Source: an uncultured Clostridia bacterium (GTDB lineage: Bacteria; Bacillota; Clostridia; TANB77; CAG-508). Taken from it: a stretch of DNA of 64,000 nucleotides. The notes beneath the pieces were generated by a model that ran no database searches, had not been told where the DNA came from, and saw only the letters and a program-made list of their open reading frames with translations. The stretch is taken from positions 62,001 through 126,000 of the forward strand of contig CANPFR010000004.1 in NCBI GenBank assembly GCA_947573445.1, in the 5' to 3' direction. A program made the translations under genes and the position numbers. The number at the start of each line of letters is the position of its first letter. Position 1 is the first letter of the stretch. This document shows positions 36,340-45,394 of this stretch, one piece after another.

Positions 36340-37383
36340 ATGAGTTTTGAAAAAAAATTTTTTATTTTATTTATTTTGTCATTTTTCATGCCATTTTTTA
36401 TCAGCCATTTTGTTTTTGCTGAAGAACCCACTATTTATTCTGAAGCAGCCATTCTAATGGATAGTAAAACAGGAAATATTTTATATGAAAAAAATGCCAA
36501 TCAGCAAATGTATCCTGCTAGCACCACAAAAATACTAACAGCTATCATCGCTATTGAAACTTGTCAGCTAGACGAAAAAATAACGGCCAGTGAACCTGCT
36601 ATCACCAGCATAAAAAGCGGTTATACGAATGCCAAAATTCAAGTTGGTGAAACACTTTCTATGAAAGATTTATTATATGCACTTTTATTAAAATCAGCCA
36701 ACGAAGCTGCAAACGTTATTGCAGAGAAAATTGATGGCTCGAATGAAAAATTTGCTATACGAATGAATGAAAAAGCGCAGCAAATTGGTTGCAAAAATAC
36801 CCATTTCGTAAACAGTAATGGAATTCATGACGACAATCATTATACAACCGCATACGATTTAGCCGTTATTTCAAGATATTGTATGCAAAATGATACATTT
36901 CGCAACATAATTTGTACAAAAGAATACACATTGCCAGCTACTGAGCAATATCCTTCTCCTGATCGAATTTTAACCAATACAAATGGTCTAATGTTAGCAG
37001 ACAATCCCTATTACTATCCTTACGCAATTGCTGGTAAAACAGGTTTTACGACTCAAGCCAAAAATTGTTTGATTTGCATGAGTCAAAAAGAAGATATCGA
37101 GTTAATTTCTGTCGTTCTACATGCAGAATCCACTGAAGATGGCAGAAGTGCAAGATATTTAGACACCATTAATTTACTCGAATATGGTAATAACAACTAC
37201 GATTTTCTCACCATGCCAAAAGAAAAACAAATTGGCGAAACAATTGCAAGCACTTCTGTTTCAGAATCTGAAACCAAAAAGCAAACTGGAATCAACTTCA
37301 AATATTTTCTCTCCATTCTTCTTATCTTAATTGCGATTCGTTTCTTTCTTCTATGGTTACGAAAAAAGCTAAAAAACAGGTGA
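36340..37383 (+). CDS. dacF: D-alanyl-D-alanine carboxypeptidase (DacF-like, family S11)
   Basis: 347 aa. Trims the terminal D-Ala from peptidoglycan stem peptides outside the membrane. Signal peptide 1-27 (cleavage after VFA). The active-site Ser61-xx-Lys64 is in MYPASTTKILTA, the second motif is SANEAAN and the third is KTGFT. A C-terminal linker and one membrane span with a basic end (about 320-347, LSILLILIAIRFFLLWLRKK) anchor it. GAGGCG precedes the ATG. It stands alone on the plus strand, without the sporulation sigma-F operon that often follows dacF in spore formers. Confidence 0.93.
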   Translation: MSFEKKFFILFILSFFMPFFISHFVFAEEPTIYSEAAILMDSKTGNILYEKNANQQMYPASTTKILTAIIAIETCQLDEKITASEPAITSIKSGYTNAKIQVGETLSMKDLLYALLLKSANEAANVIAEKIDGSNEKFAIRMNEKAQQIGCKNTHFVNSNGIHDDNHYTTAYDLAVISRYCMQNDTFRNIICTKEYTLPATEQYPSPDRILTNTNGLMLADNPYYYPYAIAGKTGFTTQAKNCLICMSQKEDIELISVVLHAESTEDGRSARYLDTINLLEYGNNNYDFLTMPKEKQIGETIASTSVSESETKKQTGINFKYFLSILLILIAIRFFLLWLRKKLKNR

Positions 37384-37550
37384 GGATAATTGATATCCCC
37401 ACCTTAAAAAGGCTATCACTTAATTAATTTATAACATAAAACTTACCATCCATCCTCTTCAAATAGTCTTCTTGCCCCCCTCTACTTCCAGCCTTTTGAA
37501 TACAAAAACTGGAAGACATTTAAATAGGTATTTCCCAAAACAAAAATCTC

Positions 37551-38870
37551 TTATTTAACTACAAACGTCAAGATTGCATGAGAATCCAAATTATCATGAT
37601 ATGTTTCCCCTTGTAAATGCAAATAAAATTCTTGGTTAAAATCATTCCTATTTAACAAAATCACAACAATTGAGCCATCTGTGTTTTGAAAAGCTGTGGT
37701 TTCAATATGCCTTGTAAACTTAGAAAAACCGATTCTTTTCGCTCCTGGTTTTAGGTATTTGGTAAAATGCCCTATGTAATAATAAGTTAAATTCTTATTA
37801 TAACCTGAATTATCTTGATGCAACATAATTGGTGCATTACAATAATTCCTTTTGTGATTTGGACCACCCTTGTCATCCAAAACAATGTTCCAATCTATAA
37901 AACCATTAATTCCAGCATTCAAATCGCCTAACATGTCATGTGCGTAAATTTCGCCATTCATCACTTCATCTTCTTTGCGAAAATGCGAATATCCTGTACA
38001 TCCCTCTGTATGAAATAACAATTTTTCTGGAAACTGTTTTCGTGTCAAGGCAATTTCCTCAAAATAATCCCCAGAATACCAGTGCATTGCCATTCCTGCA
38101 ACTGACTTATCTGCCACCTGGAATACTTCTTTTGCTCTGGAATACAATCTTTCTTTGTTGTGATCCCAAGCTAAAATTTTCGTTTTGATTCCATTTTTCA
38201 TGAATTCAGGATGCAAATAATGTTCTGCAAATTTTGCTTCTTCTTCTGCAGAATATAAACAAGATTCCCAGATTTGTATCGCATTTGGTTCATTTTGCAG
38301 TGTTAGGTAATCAATCGAAATTCCTCTTTTACTATATTCTAATAAATATTTTGCCAAATATTGGGCATAGGTTGCTTTATATTTTTCTTGCAATTTTCCA
38401 CCCAAAACCAACATTTTATTGCTTTTCATAAAAGCTGGTGGAGACCATGGCGTAGCTAAAAGTTTTAAATTTGGTTTTTGATATAAAACCTTTTTGAGTA
38501 AGGGAATCAAATATTGTTCATCTCTTTCTAAAGAAAATGAATTCATATCGCTATTTTTTAAATAACTATAACTGGATAACGAAAAATCACAGCTTCCAAT
38601 ATGTGTTCTACAAAATGAATAATGCAATCCACTTTCAGAAAAATAATCATCTAATATTTGATTTTCAACTTCTGGCTTAACTTTTGCAAGACAATAGCCA
38701 GAAGCTTCTGTTAAAGCTCCGCCAAACCCAATTATTTCCTGGAATTTAATATCTGGATAGAGATTAATCAGCTCTTTTTCTCTGTTTTTTAGTTTTCCAT
38801 TAAACTTGAGTTGATGCGTATCCCAAAACAGATTTCTCTTGAAATTTGTCTCTACTTTTGTAATTTTCAT
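37551..38870 (-). CDS. glycoside hydrolase family 30 enzyme
   Basis: 439 aa. The start at 38870 (MKITKVETNF) follows GAGGAGG; the longer frame runs through that site. A TIM-barrel hydrolase of the glucosylceramidase type: IIGFGGALTEASGY at the N-terminus, RTHIGSCDFSLSSYSY, LLATPWSPPAFMKSN, the acid/base Glu in YLTLQNEPNAIQ (near residue 191) and the nucleophile Glu in LFHTEGCTGYSHF (near 286). A beta-sandwich closes the protein. There is no signal peptide, so it probably acts in the cytosol on imported beta-glucosides. No transporter is adjacent. It follows the nested-stem terminator at 38884. Confidence 0.93.
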   Translation of the reverse strand: MKITKVETNFKRNLFWDTHQLKFNGKLKNREKELINLYPDIKFQEIIGFGGALTEASGYCLAKVKPEVENQILDDYFSESGLHYSFCRTHIGSCDFSLSSYSYLKNSDMNSFSLERDEQYLIPLLKKVLYQKPNLKLLATPWSPPAFMKSNKMLVLGGKLQEKYKATYAQYLAKYLLEYSKRGISIDYLTLQNEPNAIQIWESCLYSAEEEAKFAEHYLHPEFMKNGIKTKILAWDHNKERLYSRAKEVFQVADKSVAGMAMHWYSGDYFEEIALTRKQFPEKLLFHTEGCTGYSHFRKEDEVMNGEIYAHDMLGDLNAGINGFIDWNIVLDDKGGPNHKRNYCNAPIMLHQDNSGYNKNLTYYYIGHFTKYLKPGAKRIGFSKFTRHIETTAFQNTDGSIVVILLNRNDFNQEFYLHLQGETYHDNLDSHAILTFVVK

Positions 38871-38883
38871 CTTTCTCCTCCTC

Positions 38884-38951
38884 AAAAAAATATAATGAAA
38901 CTGTAAAAAAACTCTTCTTATGCAATCCTACTTGAGTTTCTTTACAGCTTC
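38884..38951 (-). terminator. nested-stem terminator between relB-like gene and GH30 gene
   Basis: GAAACTGTAAAAAAACTC pairs with GAGTTTCTTTACAGCTTC (one or two mismatches). The minus strand ends in ATTATATTTTTTT. The core CTGTAAA..AACTC recurs in the element at 10592-10669. Confidence 0.8.
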
Positions 38952-38959
38952 ATTTTTTT

Positions 38960-39184
38960 CTATTCTTCTAATTTCAATTCATTATCATTATGTAAGCATC
39001 CGTTTTCACATACATAAGTACTTTCCTTTTTTGGCGTCTTCCTTTTTAATTCAAATGGTATTCCATTATTTAATTTAACTTGATGTAAAAACATATTAAT
39101 GGCTTCACTTAATGAAATCCCTAAATCAGACAATATGGGTGTTACTTCTTCTTTTATTTTATCATTCACTCTTACCGTTGACAT
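38960..39184 (-). CDS. RelB/DinJ-family antitoxin without an adjacent toxin
   Basis: 74 aa from 39184 (MSTVRVNDKI), after AAAAGGAG. A ribbon-helix-helix domain fills residues 1-45: STVRVNDKIKEEVTPILSDL, then GISLSEAINMFLHQ, and IPFELK, the standard RelB/DinJ pattern that binds operator DNA. After that the usual toxin-binding helix is replaced by a short tail with two Cys (YVCENGCLHND). No YafQ/RelE-type gene lies upstream or downstream. An inverted repeat at 39226-39245 covers its promoter. It could be an orphan regulator or an antitoxin whose partner lies elsewhere. Confidence 0.85.
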   Translation of the reverse strand: MSTVRVNDKIKEEVTPILSDLGISLSEAINMFLHQVKLNNGIPFELKRKTPKKESTYVCENGCLHNDNELKLEE

Positions 39185-39218
39185 TTTATTAACTCCTTTT
39201 CTTTTTATTTTTGTATAC

Positions 39219-39247
39219 ATTATGATACAAATTTATACATTTGTAAA
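39219..39247 (-). promoter_or_regulatory. promoter and operator of the RelB-like gene
   Basis: TTTACA, a 17-bp spacer and CATAAT on the minus strand. Within it an inverted repeat TACAAAT-N6-ATTTGTA (39226-39245) spans the spacer, as expected for autorepression by a ribbon-helix-helix dimer. Confidence 0.65.
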
Positions 39248-39270
39248 CATTTTGCTACCTCTTTCAAACA

Positions 39271-40849
39271 TTATTTATACAAATCCCTTGACAAAAATTC
39301 TCGTTTCACTTCAGCTCCATTTTGATAATACACTTTATAGGCATTGTAAACTCTATAAGCACCTGCTACCCCCACATATTGGGATTCAATGGTAATTTTT
39401 TCATATTCTTCACCACTTTTAATGCCATAAATGGTCGCATTTGCCACACCATTTTGAACACTCATTTCTATTTTAATCGGATATTGCCTATTATTCACAA
39501 ACTTTAAATCATATCTTCCCCAAACAATTGTTGCGTCTTTCCCACCTGCTAAATAAGAAGTTAGCTTAGAATGATTATGCCTCTCTGTGATTTCCAAATT
39601 AGCTCCAACCACTGCATCATAAAGAGTTGATGAAATTTGGCAAATGCCTCCTGCTAACCCATCCTCAACTTCACCATTAACAAATATCGCTGCATTTTTA
39701 TAACCAGCTGCAACAGTTCTCTCCCCAACAATTTGGTCAAATGAAAAGCTTTCTCCTGGCATTAAAACAGTTCCATTTATTTTACTTGCTGCCAATATCA
39801 AATTAGTCGTTCGATTTGGGTTATTCACATAATTGGTACTAAATGTGGATAATGTATCTGGAAATACATTTAAATCTTTTACAAAAATAGTAGGATTTGT
39901 TAAAATCAAATCAAATATATACTGTTCCAAATATGGACTCGCATCCATTACTTTTTGAGCATTTGCTACATCTAAGTCTATCCCAATCACTTGGTTTTCT
40001 ATTGTAATTGGATTTTCAGTGTAACTGGCATCTTTTGGCTCTGTATAGATTTCATCACGAATCGCTTGTAAATCAATTTCTTTTGGCAATGTTTGATTGG
40101 TTGGAACTTCAATTTCATAGTTTCTTTCTTTTAAATTCGTCAAAATTCTATTTTTCAATTCTTCTTGATTTAACACAACACCACTTTTCCCACGATTCAC
40201 AACCAATTTATCGTTTTCTATATAATATGTATATTCCTGAACCTTATCTGGTAACTGCTCTGAAATCTGTGTTATGAATTCATTCAACTTTTCGTCATTA
40301 TATTGTAATTCTGACTCAATATTAATTGTGTGATTCATAACTTGTATGTATTCTTTTAAATCTTTAACAACGTTTCTGGTTCTTCCAATCGAATAGGCTT
40401 CTTCAACTGATTTTTCAATAGCAAAACGCACTTCTAATGCTGGTAAATTTATAGCATATGTATTTTCGTTATACTTTAAAACAAGCGTTTCTGGAATTGC
40501 ATCATTTAATTGTGTTTCTAGTGTTTGTAAAGCTTCTTCTTCCTTTAAATTGGATACACCAATACCGATTAACATAAACACCTTTCTGAATCCATCCATT
40601 TTTTAAATGAGAAACATAAAAAATGCTGGTTGCCACAATTACCATTAACGCAATATAAGCAAGCAATATTGTAATTATCATAGCCAAGCTTACCCCTTTT
40701 ATGACTTCTTCAAATACTTCTTTTTTGGGAATGTTGGCTAAACGAAGTTTTTTCTTATCTACAACAATAAGTGCCTTTTTTTCTTTTTTTACGGGAACTG
40801 ATTTGTTTTTTTTCTTTACTTTTACTTTGACTTTTTTTGATTTTGACAT
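39271..40849 (-). CDS. VanW-family membrane protein, read through one +1 shift at CGG
   Basis: About 525 aa when joined. The basic N-terminus (1-50) and membrane span (about 56-78) lie in the first frame, which reads KNGWIQKGVYVN, then CGG (codon 95, minus strand 40567-40565). Dropping the C gives GIGVSNLKEEEALQTL, the expected continuation (GVYVNGI-V--L is the usual opening of the peptidoglycan-binding-like domain before VanW). Residues ~100-300 are two such domains. The VanW domain (about 310-440) has NRTTNLILAASKINGTVLMP, GESFSFDQIVGERT and GGICQISSTLYDAVVGANLE. It acts at the cell wall; its precise role is unknown. Starting at 40599 instead would remove the membrane anchor. Confidence 0.85.
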
Positions 40850-41021
40850 ATTTGATTTTTCCTTCTTGCTTACTCTAAAAATTTCCCATCTTTTGTTTCT
40901 TTTTTTATTTTATCTTACTTTATTATATGATGTATCTCTTTCAATATATGTGAAATATTTCTTCTAAAAAATTATTCATACTATATCATACGCAAATTGA
41001 AAAATCTACCTCTTTTTTTAT

Positions 41022-42035
41022 TTATTTGAAAAAAGTTTTGATCTCTCCTTTTCCATTTTCACAAGACACTTCTAAAATGGCTCCATTTACAATTGGCATT
41101 TGTGGCGGAATATGGCCAATATCTGCATCTAGAATCACTGGAATATGCAAATGACCAATTGCTTCTTTTATGACATCAGCAAGCGTTTTTTCATAATCCT
41201 CACGAATCATACAAGGTCGTCCAAAAATAATCCCTTTGCAATGTTCAAAATAGCCTGCATTTTTCAATTGCCATAAGTGACAAAAAACTTGTGGAGTTGA
41301 CATTTCATAAATATCGAAAAACCATATGATACCGTCATCTTGATAAGTTCTAATGTATTTTTTGACTTGATCATATTTAGTCCCAATCAAATTGACAATT
41401 ACATCAAAACAGCCCCCAATGGATCTTCCAGAAAAATGAATTTGGGGTTCATCATATAAGTTTTTCCATTTTATTTTTTGGGTCAGATGATAAGATTCAA
41501 AGGGATTTCTTTCGTCTTCCATTGGTTCACATGCTCCAAAACTTTTTTGAATCACTTCCTCACCTTGCATGATTTTGATAGAATTTGTCAAGTTTTCAAA
41601 AAGCTCATTCATCCCATAATCTCGGATATTTTCACCATAAATTGTAGCAATTTCTAAATTGGTTGTAAATACAAATCCTAGATTGGTAATATCTGAAAAA
41701 CCTTGTAACCACTTTGGTTTGCATTTTCTAAGTTGCTGAAAATCGAAAGCATCTAAGATTTCACAAGCAAAATCACCAGCTTTTGCACAAATAATAGCTC
41801 CAACTTCTTCTGCTTGCCACACCTGCATAAACTGGTTTGCACGTTCTTTAGCTGATGCACTTCTACCTTGTTTATCTGTTCTAACATTTTTTGTTTCTAT
41901 CAATGAAAAACCCATCTTTTCTATATTCTGAATCGCTTGATCGTACTCTTTTAACTGTTCTTGTTTATAAAATCCCATAGATGGTGCTGTTATAGCAATT
42001 GTATCGCCTTTTTTGATAAATTCTGGATATTTCAT
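41022..42035 (-). CDS. LD-carboxypeptidase / MccF-like peptidase S66
   Basis: 337 aa. A cytosolic serine peptidase that trims murein tetrapeptides, or detoxifies microcin-like conjugates in the MccF branch. Fold landmarks: GDTIAITAPSMGF, IICAKAGDFACEIL, the Ser nucleophile in LQGFSDITNLGF, FFDIYEMSTPQVFCHLWQL (acid residue), IIFGRP and DADIGHIPPQMPIVNGA (His). GGAGG precedes the ATG. No signal peptide. The FDIYE and GHIPPQMP versions are closer to the MccF-like subgroup than to LdcA. Stand-alone gene. Confidence 0.9.
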   Translation of the reverse strand: MKYPEFIKKGDTIAITAPSMGFYKQEQLKEYDQAIQNIEKMGFSLIETKNVRTDKQGRSASAKERANQFMQVWQAEEVGAIICAKAGDFACEILDAFDFQQLRKCKPKWLQGFSDITNLGFVFTTNLEIATIYGENIRDYGMNELFENLTNSIKIMQGEEVIQKSFGACEPMEDERNPFESYHLTQKIKWKNLYDEPQIHFSGRSIGGCFDVIVNLIGTKYDQVKKYIRTYQDDGIIWFFDIYEMSTPQVFCHLWQLKNAGYFEHCKGIIFGRPCMIREDYEKTLADVIKEAIGHLHIPVILDADIGHIPPQMPIVNGAILEVSCENGKGEIKTFFK

Positions 42036-42084
42036 GTGTACCTCCTTGTTTTTTCATTATATCATGTTACAAAAAATAAGCAAG

Positions 42085-42125
42085 AAAAAACTGTCTCTAA
42101 ATTTAAAATTTAGAAACAGTTTTTT
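42085..42125 (-). terminator. terminator after the patatin gene
   Basis: Long stem AAAAAACTGT-TCTAAATTT / AAATTTAGA-ACAGTTTTTT with few unpaired bases, 14 nt after the stop at 42139. Confidence 0.85.
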
Positions 42126-42138
42126 GACAAGATAAAAA

Positions 42139-42825
42139 TCACCTCAATATCTTTGCCGTCTCTTTTCCTTCTTCATAAACTGCAAGAACGTCTTCTCTTT
42201 TACCAAGTGTCCCATATTGGGTATATATCTTTACAATATGGTCTGCTTGTTCTTCTTGCTCACGTTTACGTACTTCCCACGGCATGTTGGAGGGCTTTTT
42301 TCCTTCCCGCTCAAATGTAAACAGAACATTAACTCCACTTACTGTTAATGGTGGATTAAATGTTATTCCACCATCCAAAACCAAGGAACGTTTACCATTT
42401 AATTTTACAAATCCTGGCAAAAACAAACCTGGAAGTGTTGCCGTCAAAGCTGCCACTTTTCCACAAGTTAATCCTTCTGAATTTTCCCGTGTTATCAAAT
42501 TGGGAAAATTGGGCCTCAATGGTGTTATTGAAACTAAACACTCCTTGGGTAAATCAGAAAACAGCTGATAATTTAGGAATTCATCCACTTTCTTTTGGAT
42601 CGAAAAATTTCCTTTCACCGCTTTACAGAATTCTTCCACATTATCTGCTAAAAAATCCCGCACTTCTTCTGGCGTTTTTTCAGCTGCTAAGCAAATGGCA
42701 TTTAATCCACCAATACTGGCACCAGAGTATCCCTTAAATTCCATCTTTACCTTAGATAATGCACCAAGTAATCCTACTGTTGTCACGCCACCTCCGGTAA
42801 AGGCTGCATTTACCATTTGTACCAT
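42139..42825 (-). CDS. patatin-like phospholipase/acylhydrolase
   Basis: 228 aa. Serine-aspartate lipid acyl hydrolase. The oxyanion loop is FTGGGVTTVG, the nucleophile elbow is SGASIGG (Ser37) and the catalytic Asp is in LVLDGGITFNPP (near residue 153). It is a minimal patatin domain with no signal peptide or membrane span, so it acts in the cytosol or on the inner membrane face. It has three in-frame CGG codons (56, 113, 173), each followed by G, and all must be sense. It is therefore part of the atypical codon-use group. Shared-type promoter upstream (42862-42890), good SD site (AAGGAGG). Confidence 0.9.
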   Translation of the reverse strand: MVQMVNAAFTGGGVTTVGLLGALSKVKMEFKGYSGASIGGLNAICLAAEKTPEEVRDFLADNVEEFCKAVKGNFSIQKKVDEFLNYQLFSDLPKECLVSITPLRPNFPNLITRENSEGLTCGKVAALTATLPGLFLPGFVKLNGKRSLVLDGGITFNPPLTVSGVNVLFTFEREGKKPSNMPWEVRKREQEEQADHIVKIYTQYGTLGKREDVLAVYEEGKETAKILR

Positions 42826-42861
42826 TTTTTTCCTCCTTAATTCTATTGTTTTTATGTGTTT

Positions 42862-42890
42862 ATTTTATCATATTTTACATAATTTGTCAA
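42862..42890 (-). promoter_or_regulatory. promoter of the patatin gene
   Basis: TTGACA, a 17-bp spacer with TTATGTAAAATATGA, and TAAAAT on the minus strand. Member of the shared promoter group. Confidence 0.8.
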
Positions 42891-42953
42891 CTTAAATTTT
42901 TGATGCTTGATAGTTTGTATTTTTAAATTTTTCCATTTCTTCTCCCATTCACC

Positions 42954-42982
42954 TTGACTTTCTCTTCCAAAAACTATATACT
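42954..42982 (+). promoter_or_regulatory. promoter of the por operon
   Basis: TTGACT, a 17-bp spacer and TATACT on the plus strand, 60 nt before the first por gene. Confidence 0.8.
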
Positions 42983-43041
42983 CTAATTAATCGAAATGAG
43001 ACTCTTTTCCCATTTCAAAATAAATATAAGGAGGATTTACA

Positions 43042-43620
43042 ATGCAGGATTTAATCGAAATCAGATGGCATGGACGTGGTGGTCAAGGTGCAAAAACAGC
43101 CTCTTTACTTCTTGCTGATGCTGCTTTTAATACTGGCAAATACATCCAAGGTTTCCCAGAATATGGCCCTGAACGAATGGGTGCCCCTATTACAGCTTAT
43201 AATCGAATCAGCAATCGCCCTATTACCATTCATTCTAACATTTATGAACCAGACTATGTAGTTGTCGTAGATGACACACTTCTAGAATCGGTCAATGTAA
43301 CTGCTGGTTTGAAAGATACTGGTGCCATCATTATTAATACGACAAAAGATAATGATTACTTAAAAAAAGCTCTAAATGGCTACAATGGTAACATTTATAA
43401 AATTGATGCTCGAAAAGTTTCTATGGAAACACTTGGAAAATATTTTCCTAACACACCAATGCTTGCCGCTGTTGTCAAGGTAAGTGAAATTATGTCTGAC
43501 CAAGAATTTTTAGATGACATGGTAGGCTCTTTTAAACATAAATTTGCCAAAAAACCAGAAGTCATTGATGGTAACATGAAGGCACTTGAAATGGCTTTAA
43601 AATCTGTAGAAAAGGTTTAA
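43042..43620 (+). CDS. porC: pyruvate (2-oxoacid):ferredoxin oxidoreductase, gamma subunit
   Basis: 192 aa. Gamma subunit of the four-subunit enzyme that oxidises pyruvate to acetyl-CoA and CO2 and reduces ferredoxin. Signature IRWHGRGGQGAKTASLLLA at the N-terminus, then GFPEYGPERMGAPITAYNRI and YVVVVDDTLLE, which bind CoA-related parts. AAGGAGG precedes the ATG. First gene of the operon porC-small ORF-porD-porA-porB, all on the plus strand. Central to fermentative energy metabolism. No CGG codons. Confidence 0.95.
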   Translation: MQDLIEIRWHGRGGQGAKTASLLLADAAFNTGKYIQGFPEYGPERMGAPITAYNRISNRPITIHSNIYEPDYVVVVDDTLLESVNVTAGLKDTGAIIINTTKDNDYLKKALNGYNGNIYKIDARKVSMETLGKYFPNTPMLAAVVKVSEIMSDQEFLDDMVGSFKHKFAKKPEVIDGNMKALEMALKSVEKV

Positions 43621-43628
43621 CGATAAGT

Positions 43629-43853
43629 ATGATTGAATTTTTTAAAACTTTATTATCAAAAGTAAATTTTAAATCAAATAACGAAAAAATGAATCAACTC
43701 AATAAAATTATCTATTCCATCATTTTCTTATGTGCCATTCTTTTTATTGGTGGTATTGTGTATTTTATCATCAAACAATGGCCTAATTTCGTGGAATCTA
43801 TACAATATTATTGGAACGATTCTAAATCAATTTTAGATCATTTTAAAAATTAA
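43629..43853 (+). CDS. small membrane protein inside the por operon, 74 aa
   Basis: One membrane span at about 28-48 (IIYSIIFLCAILFIGGIVYF), with a basic N-terminal helix and a short aromatic C-terminus (NFVESIQYYWNDS). It begins 8 nt after porC and ends 18 nt before porD, so it is co-transcribed with the oxidoreductase. Not a known Por subunit. It could tether the otherwise soluble complex to the membrane, but this is only a guess from position. The SD site is weak (translational coupling possible). Confidence 0.65.
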   Translation: MIEFFKTLLSKVNFKSNNEKMNQLNKIIYSIIFLCAILFIGGIVYFIIKQWPNFVESIQYYWNDSKSILDHFKN

Positions 43854-43871
43854 CAAACGAAAGGAGATTTT

Positions 43872-44156
43872 ATGTCTGATATTAACACGTCTACACCAAT
43901 GGACGAATTAACAATTGGTGGAAATATTTATACTGCTGGAAATGCCAAAGAATTTAAAACAGGCGATTGGCGTTCAACCAAACCAATCTTTTTATCTGAA
44001 AAATGCAAACAATGCGGACTTTGTTTCCCTGTTTGCCCAGATGACGCCATTCCTGTAAACAACAATTGCCAAAGAGAAGATTTCGATTACGATGCCTGCA
44101 AAGGTTGTGGTGTTTGTGCCAAAGTTTGCCCATTTGCCGCAATTGAAATGGAATAA
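43872..44156 (+). CDS. porD: pyruvate:ferredoxin oxidoreductase, delta (ferredoxin) subunit
   Basis: 94 aa. Carries two [4Fe-4S] clusters that pass electrons from the catalytic subunits to ferredoxin. Cys motifs: CKQCGLCFPVCP and CKGCGVCAKVCP, with an N-terminal segment GGNIYTAGNAKEFKTGDWRS that is typical of PorD. AAAGGAG precedes the ATG. Located between the small membrane gene and porA. Confidence 0.95.
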   Translation: MSDINTSTPMDELTIGGNIYTAGNAKEFKTGDWRSTKPIFLSEKCKQCGLCFPVCPDDAIPVNNNCQREDFDYDACKGCGVCAKVCPFAAIEME

Positions 44157-44212
44157 TTTTTACACTGGGAACCATACAAAAAAATAATAAAATTTGAAAG
44201 GAGAATTAAAAT

Positions 44213-45394
44213 ATGAGAGAACGTTTAAGTGGAAATGAAGCAGCAGCTATCGCGATGAAACAAATCAATCCTGATGTTGTTGCTGCCTTCCCAATAACAC
44301 CTTCAACAGAAATTCCTCAATATTTCTCAACCTTCGTTAGCAATGGAACGGTTGATACTGAATTTGTTGCTGTTGAAAGTGAACACAGTGCTATGAGTGC
44401 ATGCATTGGTGCTCAAGCAGCTGGTGGAAGAGCAATGACTGCTACTTCTGCCAATGGTTTATCTTTGATGTGGGAAATGATTTACATTGCATCAAGCTTA
44501 CGTTTGCCAATTGTTATGTCTTTAGTGAATCGAGCTGTATCTGGTCCATTAAACATACATAATGACCATTCTGATGCCATGGGAGTCCGTGATAGCGGAT
44601 GGATCCAGTTATTTTCAGAAAATAATCAGGAGGCTTATGATAACTTAATTATGGCTCACAGAATTGCAGAACATTCTGATGTTTTACTTCCATTAATGGT
44701 ATGTCAAGATGGATTTATCACATCACATTCAATTGAAAATATTGAATTAATTGAAGATGAAAATGTTAAAAATTTCGTTGGAACATACAAACCAGAACAT
44801 TACTTATTAAATGATAAGGAACCGATTGCCATTGGTCCGTTGGATCTACAAGGTTACTTATTTGAACACAAAACACAACAATCTATGGCTATGAGAAATG
44901 CAAAAAAAGTCATTTTAGATGTTGCTTCTGATTTTGAAAAAATGACTGGTAGAAAATATGGATTCTTTGAAGAATACAAAATGGAAGATGCAGAACTTGT
45001 TGTTGTTTGCATGAATTCAACTGCTGGAACAGCTAAATACACAGCTGACAAATTACGTGACCAAGGCATCAAAGCTGGTGTTTTGAAAGTTAGAGTATTT
45101 CGCCCATTCCCTGCTGAGGAAATCGCAAACGCACTAAAAAAAGCAAAAGCTGTTGCTGTTTTGGATAAAGCAGATTCACTAAATGCAGTGGGTGGTGCTT
45201 TATTTGAAGACGTCACTTCAGGTATGTTTGTTCACAAAATCCAAGTTCCTACTATTAATTATGTTTACGGAATTGGTGGTAGAGATACCACTTCTACTGA
45301 TATTGAAAGTGTTTACAACGATTTACGCGAAATCGCAAAAACAGGAGAAATTGAAAATCCATATCGTTATTTAGGTGTTAGGGGGTGCAAATAA
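44213..45394 (+). CDS. porA: pyruvate:ferredoxin oxidoreductase, alpha subunit
   Basis: 393 aa. Alpha subunit with the substrate-binding and thiamine-diphosphate pyrimidine-binding folds. Opening GNEAAAIAMKQINPDVVAAF and PITPSTEIPQYFS are characteristic, as is FVAVESEHSAMSACIGAQAA. The C-terminal half (from about 255) has AELVVVCMNSTAGTAKYTA and KVRVFRPFPAEEIANAL. The stop and the porB start overlap (TAATG), giving coupled translation. Confidence 0.96.
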   Translation: MRERLSGNEAAAIAMKQINPDVVAAFPITPSTEIPQYFSTFVSNGTVDTEFVAVESEHSAMSACIGAQAAGGRAMTATSANGLSLMWEMIYIASSLRLPIVMSLVNRAVSGPLNIHNDHSDAMGVRDSGWIQLFSENNQEAYDNLIMAHRIAEHSDVLLPLMVCQDGFITSHSIENIELIEDENVKNFVGTYKPEHYLLNDKEPIAIGPLDLQGYLFEHKTQQSMAMRNAKKVILDVASDFEKMTGRKYGFFEEYKMEDAELVVVCMNSTAGTAKYTADKLRDQGIKAGVLKVRVFRPFPAEEIANALKKAKAVAVLDKADSLNAVGGALFEDVTSGMFVHKIQVPTINYVYGIGGRDTTSTDIESVYNDLREIAKTGEIENPYRYLGVRGCK

